Source: Paraburkholderia xenovorans LB400
GTDB lineage: Bacteria > Pseudomonadota > Gammaproteobacteria > Burkholderiales > Burkholderiaceae
Assembly (NCBI RefSeq): GCF_000013645.1
Contig: NC_007951.1
Span: forward strand, 2,728,001-2,792,000
Direction: 5' to 3'
DNA length: 64,000 nt
The first letter of the stretch is position 1. Every line of letters starts with the position of its first letter. The notes beneath the pieces are model-generated. The model was not told the origin of the DNA and ran no database searches. It saw only the letters and a program-made list of their open reading frames with translations. The position numbers and the translations under genes are program-made. Of this stretch, positions 34,594 to 42,822 are shown piece by piece.

Positions 34594-35472
34594 TCAATAA
34601 ACACTCGCCTCGCCCGCCGGCCGATTCTTGAAGCGCCTGTGCACCCAATAATACTGATCAGGAATCCGTCTAACCTGCGTCTCCAGAAACGCCGTGATAC
34701 GCCGCGCGTCGACCGCCACGTCGTCGGACGGAAAATCGCCCAGCGCCTCAAAGATATTCAGCTTGTAGCCGCGATAATCCGGCAGCACTTCCGTCACGAA
34801 CGGCACCACCCGCGCATTCGCCGCACGCGCCATCCGCGAGACGGAGGTCAGCGTGCAGGCCGGCACGCCGAAGAACGGCACGAACACCGAATCCCGCAAG
34901 CCGAAATCCATGTCGGCGGCCAGCATGACCGGCTTGCCTTCGCGTAGCGTGCGCAACGCCCGCCGCACGCTATCGCTGCGCGGAATCATCTCCGTGCCGA
35001 AGCGTCCGCGCTGACGCTTGGCCATCGCGTCGAGCAGCAGGTTCGACATGGGCGTATAGAGCGAGGCGACCGGATGCCGCGTCGAATACATCATGCAGCC
35101 CGCTTCGATGCCAACGAAATGGAAGCCGACGAAAATGGTCGGCTTTCCCGCCATATCCGAGAGATCGATCGCGCTCTCCACCTCGACGAGGCGAGCCAGC
35201 GCCTGCGCATTGCCGAACCACTGCGGGCCGCGCTCGACATAACTGCGGATCACGTGACAGAAGTGCGCGCGCGCCAGACGTTCGCGCGCCTCGTCGCTCA
35301 TGTCCGGAAAACACAGCTTCAGGTTGGTATGCACGACGCGCCGGCGCGTGCTCGGAATCCGGTACAGCAAGGCACCGATACCGGTGCCGATCCGCGCGAC
35401 AACGCTGTATGGCAGAAAGGCAAACGCGCGCAGCAGACCTGTCATCAGACAGATCAGGATTCGACTTTTCAC
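34594..35472 (-). CDS. Lipid A biosynthesis acyltransferase (HtrB/LpxL family)
   Basis: 292 residues. An N-terminal hydrophobic segment (ILICLMTGLLRAFAFLPYSVV) anchors it to the inner membrane. The catalytic HX4E motif is HFVGIE at about residue 118 (FVGFHFVGIEAGC), followed by the partner motif around LAADMDFGLRDSVFVPFFG. It ends with DQYYWVHRRFKNRP, conserved in HtrB/LpxL. The enzyme adds a secondary acyl chain from acyl-ACP to Kdo2-lipid A precursors. Whether this is LpxL, LpxM or a paralogue cannot be settled from motifs. Gene stands alone. Confidence 0.88.
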   Translation of the reverse strand: MKSRILICLMTGLLRAFAFLPYSVVARIGTGIGALLYRIPSTRRRVVHTNLKLCFPDMSDEARERLARAHFCHVIRSYVERGPQWFGNAQALARLVEVESAIDLSDMAGKPTIFVGFHFVGIEAGCMMYSTRHPVASLYTPMSNLLLDAMAKRQRGRFGTEMIPRSDSVRRALRTLREGKPVMLAADMDFGLRDSVFVPFFGVPACTLTSVSRMARAANARVVPFVTEVLPDYRGYKLNIFEALGDFPSDDVAVDARRITAFLETQVRRIPDQYYWVHRRFKNRPAGEASVY

Positions 35473-35885
35473 AAGGCGGGACCCGGTGGGTGCTGGATGG
35501 CAAACACGCCGGCCGCTGCAACCTCGAAATTGCCAGCGGACGAAGTGACTTGCGCGCGCGTCATACCGGGTCTCGCGCGGCGCGGATTCAGGAACGGACG
35601 TCTCGCTCGTGGCAAGACGCAGAGGTGCCGGAGGCCGAAACCGTGCCGGGATCAGGCGCCTATCAGGCGTCCTTTAGGACCCTTGATAAATGCACCGCAG
35701 GCGTGATTAAAACACACTGTGCCCGCCGCGCACACAAAAGGCCGGGCGGCCTGTCCGGCAAGCGGCGTGAAAGCCGCGCCAGGCGGCGATTCCCTGCTGT
35801 TTTACAAAGAATGCGTGCGCGGCCCCGCCAAGTTCACGCGGCCCGCGCACACCTGCTGCCCCTCAAAGACATCCCGTGCGGGACA
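35473..35885. other. Non-coding gap between LpxL-type gene and PBP1A
   Basis: About 410 bases. The LpxL-type gene points away from this gap and PBP1A ends into it, so it should hold the acyltransferase promoter and the PBP1A terminator. I see no clear hairpin with T-run and no supportable gene. Confidence 0.45.
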
Positions 35886-38387
35886 TCAGGGCTTGTTCGA
35901 CTCGAACAGATCCATGATCTGCTTCTTCTCGTTCGACGAGACGCTCGGCGGCGGTACCGCCGGCGGCGTCATGCCCGCGGGTCCCACGCCGCCGACCGCA
36001 TCGCTCGCGCCCGCGGTGGGGTTCGCCGAATCCAGACCGATGCTGGCCACGAAGCCGTTGCCCGGCGTCATGTCTGTATAGAACAGCTCACCGTCGACGG
36101 ATGTCACGCCGTCCGGCTGCGCCGGTTCGCTTTGCGGCACGCCGCGCAACGCGCGCTGCATGTATTCCACCCAGATCGGCAATGCCAGTTGCGCGCCGAA
36201 TTCGCGGCTGCCGAGGCTCTTGGGCTGGTCGTAACCCATCCACGCCACCGCCACGAGCGACTGCTGATAACCAGCAAACCAGCCGTCCTTCGCGTCGTTG
36301 GTGGTACCCGTCTTGCCCTGCAGGTCCGAACGATGCAGCACGTTGGTGCCCGCGCCCGTGCCGGCGGTCGCCACCGAATGCAGCAGGCTGTTCATGATGT
36401 ACGCGTTGCGCGGTTCGAGCGTGCGCGGCGCATCGCGACCGGCTGTGAGCGGCTGCGCTCTGGAGAGCGGCTCGCCGCGCGCGTCCGTCACCTCGTTGAT
36501 CAGATACGGATTGATCCGGTAGCCGCCGTTGGCGAACACCGAATACGCACCCGCCGACTGCAACGGTGTGACGAGGCCCGCGCCGAGCGCCATCGGCAGG
36601 TACGGCGGGGTCTTGTCGGCGTCGAAGCCGAAACGCTGCGTGACGAAGTCCTGCGCGTATCTGGTGCCGATGAACGACAGAATACGGATCGACACCAGGT
36701 TCTTCGACTTCTGCAACGCGAGACGCATCGGCATCGGACCGTCCGGCTGGTCGTCGTCCTTCGGCTCCCACGCGTCGCCGCCCGGTGTGCTGGACGGGAA
36801 ATACAGCGGCGCGTCGTTGATGATCGTGGCCGGTCCGAGACCTTTGTCCAGCGCCGCCGAGTAAATGAATGGCTTGAAGCTCGAACCCGGCTGGCGCCAC
36901 GCCTGCGTGACGTGGTTGAACTTGTTCTTGTTGAAGTCGAAACCGCCCACCAGTGCGCGAATCGCGCCGTCCTGCGGCGTGAGCGATACCAGCGCGCCTT
37001 CCACCTGCGGCAGTTGCGTGATCTGCCAGTTGCCCTTGTCGTCGGCAACCAGACGCACGATCGAGCCCGGCCTGATCTTCGTGGCCGCCGCCGCGCGCGT
37101 GCTCAGCGCGCCCGCTACGAAGCGCAGACCGTCGCCGCTGATCGCCACCTGCGTGCCGTCCACCAGTTGCGCCTTGACCTGCTTCGGACTCGCGTCCGTC
37201 ACCACGGCGGCGATGATCTCGCCGTTGTCGGGGTGATCGGTGAGCGCGTCGTCGATCGTCTGATCGCGGTCGTCACCCGGCGCGGGCAGCTGCACGAAGC
37301 CCTCCGGCCCGCGATACCCGTGCCGCCGCTCGTAATCCATCACGCCCTTGCGCACGGCGCGATAGGCGGCGTCCTGGTCGGCGGAGTCGATCGTGGTGGT
37401 GACGTTCAGGCCGCGCGTATAGGTTTCGTCCTTGTACTGGGCGTACATCATCTGCCGGACCATTTCGGCAATGTACTCGGCGTGCACGCTGTATTCGTTG
37501 CCCGGATTCTTGGTGTGGATCTCTTCCTTCACCGCCTGGTCGTACTGCTCCTGGCTGATGTATCTGAGCTCGAGCATGCGCCGCAGAATGTACTCCTGAC
37601 GGATCTTCGCGCGCTTCGGATTGACCACCGGGTTATACGCGGAGGGCGCCTTCGGCAAGCCCGCCAGCATCGCCGATTCCGCCAGCGTGATGTCCTTCAG
37701 ATCCTTGCCGAAGTACACGCGCGCGGCCGCGGCGAAACCGTAGGCGCGCTCACCCAGATAAATCTGGTTCATGTACAGCTCGAGAATCTGATCCTTGGTG
37801 AGCGCGCGCTCGATCTTGTACGCGAGCAGCATTTCGTAGATCTTGCGCGTGTAGGTCTTCTCACTCGACAGGAAGAAGTTGCGCGCCACCTGCATGGTGA
37901 TCGTACTCGCGCCCTGCGAAGCGCCGCCGTGCGAAAGATCGGAGACACCTGCCCGCAGAATACCGATGAAGTCGACGCCGCCGTGCTCGTAGAAGCGATA
38001 GTCTTCGATCGCGAGCACCGCTTTCTTCATCTGATCGGGAATGTCCTGGAAGCGCACGAGACTGCGCCGCTCTTCGCCGAATTCGCCGATCAGCACATGG
38101 TCCGCGGTATAGACGCGCAGCGGCACCTTCGGGCGATAGTCGGTGAGCGCGTCGAGCGACGGCAGTTGCGGGCCCATCACCACCAGCGCATAGCCGATGA
38201 TCAGCGCACTCACCACCGCGATGGTCGCGATCAGGCCGGCGAACCAGATGGCGATGGTCACGCCGATGGAACGGCGGCCGGCCCCGGCCTCGCGCGAAGC
38301 TGCATTGCGTCCCGGCGTGCGTTGGTAGGAATCCCGGTCTTCACCAGACGGAGAATTGGATGAATGCGGTCGTTTGATGATTGGCAT
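35886..38387 (-). CDS. mrcA: Penicillin-binding protein 1A (bifunctional glycosyltransferase/transpeptidase)
   Basis: 833 residues from ATG 38387 (MPIIKRP); a longer frame to 38516 adds nonconserved sequence. Cytoplasmic tail, then a membrane anchor at about residues 43-68. Glycosyltransferase (GT51) motifs: AIEDYRFYEHGGVDFIGILRA and QGASTITMQVARNFFLS, then KIYEMLLAYKIERALTKDQIL. The OB-like middle domain follows. Transpeptidase motifs: SSFK (GSSFKPFIYSAALDKG), SKN (LQKSKNLVSIRIL) and KTGT (GKTGTTNDAKDGWFAGY). Length and motif order match PBP1A, which builds and crosslinks peptidoglycan in the periplasm. Gene symbol by family. Confidence 0.95.
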   Translation of the reverse strand: MPIIKRPHSSNSPSGEDRDSYQRTPGRNAASREAGAGRRSIGVTIAIWFAGLIATIAVVSALIIGYALVVMGPQLPSLDALTDYRPKVPLRVYTADHVLIGEFGEERRSLVRFQDIPDQMKKAVLAIEDYRFYEHGGVDFIGILRAGVSDLSHGGASQGASTITMQVARNFFLSSEKTYTRKIYEMLLAYKIERALTKDQILELYMNQIYLGERAYGFAAAARVYFGKDLKDITLAESAMLAGLPKAPSAYNPVVNPKRAKIRQEYILRRMLELRYISQEQYDQAVKEEIHTKNPGNEYSVHAEYIAEMVRQMMYAQYKDETYTRGLNVTTTIDSADQDAAYRAVRKGVMDYERRHGYRGPEGFVQLPAPGDDRDQTIDDALTDHPDNGEIIAAVVTDASPKQVKAQLVDGTQVAISGDGLRFVAGALSTRAAAATKIRPGSIVRLVADDKGNWQITQLPQVEGALVSLTPQDGAIRALVGGFDFNKNKFNHVTQAWRQPGSSFKPFIYSAALDKGLGPATIINDAPLYFPSSTPGGDAWEPKDDDQPDGPMPMRLALQKSKNLVSIRILSFIGTRYAQDFVTQRFGFDADKTPPYLPMALGAGLVTPLQSAGAYSVFANGGYRINPYLINEVTDARGEPLSRAQPLTAGRDAPRTLEPRNAYIMNSLLHSVATAGTGAGTNVLHRSDLQGKTGTTNDAKDGWFAGYQQSLVAVAWMGYDQPKSLGSREFGAQLALPIWVEYMQRALRGVPQSEPAQPDGVTSVDGELFYTDMTPGNGFVASIGLDSANPTAGASDAVGGVGPAGMTPPAVPPPSVSSNEKKQIMDLFESNKP

Positions 38388-38879
38388 GACTGGAATAGTG
38401 GGCGCATAACCGAACGCCTTTCTGCACGCGCTCCTCGCGCGCACATGGATCGTGATCGAGCATCGTAGCCTGAGGCGCGAACCACCGCACGGCCTTCTGC
38501 CCCCGGCCGGCCGCACGGCACGCCCGGGACCATGTCCGGCGCAACGTAACAGCGCATTTTAAAAGAAATCGAGCGCGGTCCAAGTCAGTTTTTTTGTAAG
38601 AATTCCCTTCGCGCGAAAGGAGTCTGTAGTTCCAGGCAGCCAGACGAGCGCTTTCGCGCCCAATCGGAGTTATTCACAGAAAATGTTGAAAGGCCTGTGG
38701 ACAAGCCACCCGCAAACGCCACAAGCCATTGATGTCACGGGATTTTCATGTCGCGCCCGTTCCGCATCGGCGCAACTCGTCTTATGATGGACTCGGCGCG
38801 CGCCAACACCTGCGCGCGCCGCGGCGTCCGCCAAATGTCCGCTTTGTACCGCCCATGCCAACAAGTATGCGAGCCGACC
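38388..38879. other. Non-coding gap with DnaA-box-like sites
   Basis: About 490 bases between divergent PBP1A and the ribbon-helix-helix-like gene. Two DnaA-box-like elements in opposite orientation lie at 38670-38678 (ttattcaca) and 38696-38704 (tgtggacaa). It should contain both promoters. An ORF start at 38748 is in frame with the next gene but its upstream part looks non-coding. Confidence 0.45.
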
Positions 38880-39512
38880 ATGAACAAGCCCAGCGAACGC
38901 ATCGTCGTATTCGTCACGACCGCGCAGAAACGCGCGATCACCGCCACCGCCGAAAATCTGGGCATTAGCGTCAGCGAACTGATGCGGCGCGCGGTGCTCA
39001 GCTTCGGCGCGACCAGCGAACAGGTGAAAGCGGCGAGCATCGTCGACCGCTTGCGCGCGCCGCGCGCCCCGGACGCGCTCGACGCCGCGCTGCAACGGGT
39101 CGCACGCGGCACACGGCATGCGCGCGCCGCGCTGCCGCCGGCGCTGCAAACGCACGGCGAAGCCGCGACGGGCGAGGCCACGGATAGCGCCGCGGATGCG
39201 GCTGCGGCTGCGTCCACGCCGGCTGCGGCCGGGTTGCCGCGCGCACCCGTGGAAGCCCAGCCTGCGCCGTTGCTGCCAGCGGGTGTCGCCGCCGCCCTCG
39301 CCGCCGAAATCGACGAGGAAGCCGCGGCAACAGCGGAAGCGGTAGCGCGCGTGGCGGCGGCCAAGGCAGCTTCGGCGGAAGCATCCACGCCTCAGCAGAG
39401 CGATACGGACGCGCAATTGCGCAGCGTGCTCAAACGCCCACGCCTCGATAACACGCGCGAGGACGACGATCCGCTCGGCGACCCGAGCACGAAGGGCGGC
39501 CGCTTCGCTTGA
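38880..39512 (+). CDS. Ribbon-helix-helix-like protein with Ala-rich C-terminal region
   Basis: 210 residues from ATG 38880. Residues about 7-45 (RIVVFVTTAQKRAITATAEN, then LGISVSELMRRAVLSF) have the beta strand-helix-turn-helix pattern of ribbon-helix-helix DNA-binding proteins (Arc/MetJ/CopG). The rest is highly Ala and Pro rich (about 70-190), likely disordered or helical, and ends with RSVLKRPRLDNTREDDDPL. Function unknown; a regulator is plausible but the C-terminal part matches nothing I know. Confidence 0.65.
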   Translation: MNKPSERIVVFVTTAQKRAITATAENLGISVSELMRRAVLSFGATSEQVKAASIVDRLRAPRAPDALDAALQRVARGTRHARAALPPALQTHGEAATGEATDSAADAAAAASTPAAAGLPRAPVEAQPAPLLPAGVAAALAAEIDEEAAATAEAVARVAAAKAASAEASTPQQSDTDAQLRSVLKRPRLDNTREDDDPLGDPSTKGGRFA

Positions 39513-39916
39513 TGAACAGCTGCGCTGCCTGTCGCGCAACGTGAATCGGCAGGTTGCCGTTGCATATCGTTACACGAGCGCTCACGCCAACCTCGCGCAA
39601 ACGTGCGAGCTTTCGGCATGGCACGCGCGCAAAGTTGGCGAATCTGTCATCGCTCCCTTTAAGGCGGTTTTAAGAGAGCACGTGGTGTAATATCCGCGAG
39701 CGTTGGAATGACGCGCCGCGCGATTTAACCTTTGAACTGTCCGCCGCTCGATATCCGAATCGAACAATTTACGCCGCCGCTATTGCAATCGGTGCGTGCG
39801 CCCCGACCTCCGGTCCGAACGTTGCGCAGCTTCGCGCGCAGCGGCGTAAAGTAGCAGTTGAATGCAGTTAGGCGCGCGGAATCATTCAGCGCCGTTTACA
39901 TTCTTTGGAGGTTTTC
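39513..39916. other. Promoter-proximal gap before pspA
   Basis: About 400 bases. A taatat -10-like hexamer with tg just before it is present near 39688, about 230 bases above pspA, but its -35 is weak. I found no credible sigma-54 TGGCAC-N5-TTGC site, which many pspA genes have. A ggagg ribosome-binding site precedes pspA. Confidence 0.4.
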
Positions 39917-40597
39917 ATGTCGCTTTTTGACAGCATTTCGCGCACGCTCAAAGGTCTCCTGAACGACGCAGCCGATTCCGTGCAGGATCCGTCGCGCGAC
40001 TCGCGCCAGATCGTGCGCGAACTCGACGAGAGCATCGCCAAAGCCGAGAACTCGCTGATCGAGATTCAGGCACAAGTGGCCACGCAGCAAAGCAAGCGCG
40101 ATGTTGCCGCGGACAAGGCGAAGAAGTACGAAGACGGCGCCAAACGCGCGCTGCAATCCGGCGACGAAGCGCTCGCGCGCGAAGCCCTCGGCGCACAAGC
40201 CACGGCAGAAGCCGAACGCGACGCGCTGGCGAAGGAACTGACCACGCTGGAGCCGTCGGTGGCGCAGTTGAAGAGCCAGATCGAAGACATGCGCACGCGC
40301 CGCAACGACCTGAACGCACGCTCGAACATTCTGCAGGCCAAGCAGCAGATCGCGCAGGCGAAAGATGTGGCGGCCACGGCGTTGGGCGGCATCGGCGGCA
40401 AGAATCTCTCCGAAGATTTCCAGAAGCTCGAAGACAAGGTTGCGCTCTCGAATGCCCGTTCGGACGCCCGCCTGAATTCGGCCGACGTGAAGAGCGGCAA
40501 GGCGCTCGACGACAAGCTCGCGGATCTGAACCGCGGCCCGTCGGTCGAAGATCGTCTCGAAGCGTTGAAGAAGCAGATCAACACGCCGGCCCAGTAA
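39917..40597 (+). CDS. pspA: PspA/IM30 family membrane-stress protein
   Basis: 226 residues from ATG 39917, with ttggagg upstream. The whole protein is helical coiled coil in the PspA pattern: LFDSISRTLKGLLNDAADSV (amphipathic membrane helix), RQIVRELDESIAKAENSLIE, and long Ala/Gln/Glu/Lys helices through SEDFQKLEDKVALSNARSDA. PspA/IM30 oligomers bind and protect the inner membrane under stress. The classical phage-shock regulator pspF and pspBC are not here; instead a TPR-like membrane protein follows by 87 bases, probably in one operon. Confidence 0.88.
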   Translation: MSLFDSISRTLKGLLNDAADSVQDPSRDSRQIVRELDESIAKAENSLIEIQAQVATQQSKRDVAADKAKKYEDGAKRALQSGDEALAREALGAQATAEAERDALAKELTTLEPSVAQLKSQIEDMRTRRNDLNARSNILQAKQQIAQAKDVAATALGGIGGKNLSEDFQKLEDKVALSNARSDARLNSADVKSGKALDDKLADLNRGPSVEDRLEALKKQINTPAQ

Positions 40598-40684
40598 TTG
40601 CGTCAGCGGCAGTGCATACCGGCGGCTTCGTGTGAGTCGCCGGAATCGACTGAAGGAGACGGGCGCATTGCGCCCGGTCCGTAA

Positions 40685-41896
40685 ATGAAAAAATTTCTTG
40701 CAACCGCGTTTGCGTCACTGCTGTTCGTGTCGGCTGCGGCGTTCGCCGTGCCTACGGTGCAGCAGATCGAATCGGCCATGTCGCAGGGCAACTGGCAGCA
40801 GGCCGACGCCGGCCTGAGCGAAGTGCTGCAGGCGCATCCGAACAATGCGCGCGCACATTATCTGTACGCCCAGGTGCTCGACCGCGAAGGCCGTTCTGCC
40901 GACGCGCTCGCCCAGGTGCAGCAGGCCAGGACACTCGACCCGCAAATCCGTTTCACCGACCCGACCCGTTTCGCGCAAACCGAAGCGCGTATCCGTAAGG
41001 ACGCGGAACGTGCCGGCGCAGCGGGCGGCAACACCACCAGCCACGCCGCCAACCCGTTCGTGCAGCAAAACTCGCCGGCAGTGCAGCAGCAGCCGGCCAT
41101 GATGTCGCAAGCGCCGCAACGGCATGGTCCGGGCATGGGCATGTGGATCGGCATCCTTGTCCTGATCGGGGTGATCGCTCTCGTGCTGCGCTGGACCTTG
41201 CGCCGCGCCCGCACGCAAGGCGATACGCGCGCCGACGACGATCGTCGCGTGCAACTCAAGCGCGCCACGGAGATGCTCAACACCGTGCGTTCGCTCAAGC
41301 TCGACGTGAAGTTGTCCACCGTGCCAGGCCATGAGGCGCTGGAGAAGGAAGTCGAAGCGACCGAAGACCAGTTGCGCGGCCTCGTCGAAAGCCTGTCGAA
41401 CAGCAAGAGCCCGGTGCCGCCCTATCAGCTCGACGAACTCGAGCAGCGCCTCGGCAGCCTGCGCGCGCGGGTGGACGGCAGGCCCGATCCGTATGCCGCG
41501 CCGGCCGCCGGCACGCAACAATCGCCGTATGCACAGGAAGCCGAACGTTTCGGCAATCCGCCGCAAGCGCCTTATCCGCAGCAAGGACCGTATCAGCAGC
41601 AGCCGCAGCAGCAGCCGCAGGTCATCGTGCAGCAAGGCGGCGGTGGCTTCGGCGGCGGCATGGGCGGTCTGCTGACCGGCGTGCTGCTCGGCGAAGCGCT
41701 GAATTCCGGGCGTGAACGTGTGGTGGAACGCGACGTGATCGTCGACGACGAAGCGCGCCGCCGTGGCAACGACGGCGGCAATGGCGGCACTGGCGGCGGC
41801 CTCGACTTCGGCCAGGGATCGAACGACTGGAGCGACAACAGCGGCGGCGTCGATATGGGCAGCAACGACGACTCCGGCGGCTGGAACGATACCTGA
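40685..41896 (+). CDS. Exported TPR-like protein with one membrane helix, downstream of pspA
   Basis: 403 residues. Signal peptide about 1-21 (KKFLATAFASLLFVSAAAFA). Residues about 25-95 look like TPR repeats (GNWQQADAGLSEVLQAHPNNARAHYLYAQVL). A transmembrane helix at about 155-172 (MWIGILVLIGVIALVLRWTL) is followed by a charged cytoplasmic or periplasmic coiled region, then Pro/Gln-rich and Gly-rich stretches (GGFGGGMGGLLTGVLLGEAL) and an Asn/Asp/Gly-rich end. The pairing of a PspA homologue with such a protein suggests an envelope-stress complex. No known name. Confidence 0.75.
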   Translation: MKKFLATAFASLLFVSAAAFAVPTVQQIESAMSQGNWQQADAGLSEVLQAHPNNARAHYLYAQVLDREGRSADALAQVQQARTLDPQIRFTDPTRFAQTEARIRKDAERAGAAGGNTTSHAANPFVQQNSPAVQQQPAMMSQAPQRHGPGMGMWIGILVLIGVIALVLRWTLRRARTQGDTRADDDRRVQLKRATEMLNTVRSLKLDVKLSTVPGHEALEKEVEATEDQLRGLVESLSNSKSPVPPYQLDELEQRLGSLRARVDGRPDPYAAPAAGTQQSPYAQEAERFGNPPQAPYPQQGPYQQQPQQQPQVIVQQGGGGFGGGMGGLLTGVLLGEALNSGRERVVERDVIVDDEARRRGNDGGNGGTGGGLDFGQGSNDWSDNSGGVDMGSNDDSGGWNDT

Positions 41897-41950
41897 GCCT
41901 GGGTCAGCGGCCGAAATCCGGCCCGTTCAGCCAGGCATCTGCAAGCGAAA

Positions 41951-41981
41951 GAAACAGGCTCCGTCACACGGAGCCTGTTTC
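41951..41981. terminator. Bidirectional terminator between TPR gene and TetR gene
   Basis: Perfect 14-bp arms gaaacaggctccgt and acggagcctgtttc around loop cac, with T-rich sequence (ttctttat) on the plus side and A-rich on the other. It lies between convergent genes. Confidence 0.9.
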
Positions 41982-42004
41982 TTTATGGCCCTTCGTTTCA
42001 GGCT

Positions 42005-42694
42005 TCAGGCACGCATCGATAAAGGCGCCCTGCCCGCCTCATGCTGCGCCAGCAACACCGCGCCCGCAAACAGCCTGACGATGAAACGCTCCGCATACGC
42101 GATCAGCGCATCGCGGCGCGCCTCGTTTGCATCGATATATTCAGCCGAGAGATGGAACAGTTGCAGCACGATCTGCGTGCAGACTTCATCGACTGTTTCG
42201 CGCGAGAGCGTCGGCATCAATTCCAGTTCAACCACGTCGTCGGCCATTTCCGCCGACACCTCGTGCAGGTTGGCGCGCACGGCTTCGCGCAACGCCCGCG
42301 ATGTGCCGTGATATTCGGCCAGCGCGCTCAGAAACGCCTCGCGGTTTTCCAGCGTGAAGGCAAAGAACGCGACGCACGCACGACGTGGCACGCTATGCGG
42401 CTCGTCGTGCGCGGCGAGCCAGCGCTCACGCCGCAACATCGGCCGCAAACGGCGGCTCACCGACTCGACGGCTTCGCGCGCCAGATCGTCGAGCGTGTCG
42501 AAATGACGATAGAAGGTATTGGGATTGAGCCCCGCCTCGCGAGCCAGCTCGCGCAAACCCAGGCTCGTGAAACTGCGGCCGCCCGCGGTCAGCCGCAACG
42601 CGGCCTCGATCAGCTTGCGCTTGCCGGCCGGCAATTCCTGGCCGGCGGCAACACCATGCTCGGCGGCGGCTGCCGCTTCGGGGACGGGTTTCAT
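42005..42694 (-). CDS. TetR family regulator (FabR-like)
   Basis: 229 residues. Helix-turn-helix at about 25-75: KRKLIEAALRLTAGGRSFTSLGLRELAREAGLNPNTFYRHFDTLDDL. The pattern SLGLRELAREAGLNPNTFYRHF resembles FabR, the regulator of unsaturated fatty acid synthesis. It is divergent from the monooxygenase gene; the gap contains a promoter and tgtcta/tagaca arms. The nearby monooxygenase and hydrolase suggest a lipophilic inducer. No fab gene is near, so FabR function is not implied. Confidence 0.85.
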   Translation of the reverse strand: MKPVPEAAAAAEHGVAAGQELPAGKRKLIEAALRLTAGGRSFTSLGLRELAREAGLNPNTFYRHFDTLDDLAREAVESVSRRLRPMLRRERWLAAHDEPHSVPRRACVAFFAFTLENREAFLSALAEYHGTSRALREAVRANLHEVSAEMADDVVELELMPTLSRETVDEVCTQIVLQLFHLSAEYIDANEARRDALIAYAERFIVRLFAGAVLLAQHEAGRAPLSMRA

Positions 42695-42748
42695 GTGATT
42701 TCAATCGATGCGCGCCATGCACGTTTAATAGCAGTACTCTAAACGATC

Positions 42749-42777
42749 TTGACGTCAGGTGCACAGTTGTCTACCCT
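42749..42777 (+). promoter_or_regulatory. Sigma-70-like promoter for the monooxygenase gene
   Basis: TTGACG (42749-42754), 17-base spacer, TACCCT (42772-42777). Arms tgtcta and tagaca (about 42768-42799) lie over and after the -10, and could be the TetR operator. The monooxygenase start is 46 bases on. Confidence 0.5.
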
Positions 42778-42822
42778 GCGCGTTATGCTGAAATAGACAC
42801 CTGCATACCCCTGAATTTGTCT

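Noticed and set aside
35409..38363. 984-residue plus-strand frame opposite PBP1A
   Set aside because: Arg/His/Ala-rich shadow frame with no domain, opposite a clear PBP1A.
39513..39916. Sigma-54 promoter before pspA
   Set aside because: A tggcac sequence is present at about 39617, but no TTGC follows at the needed spacing.
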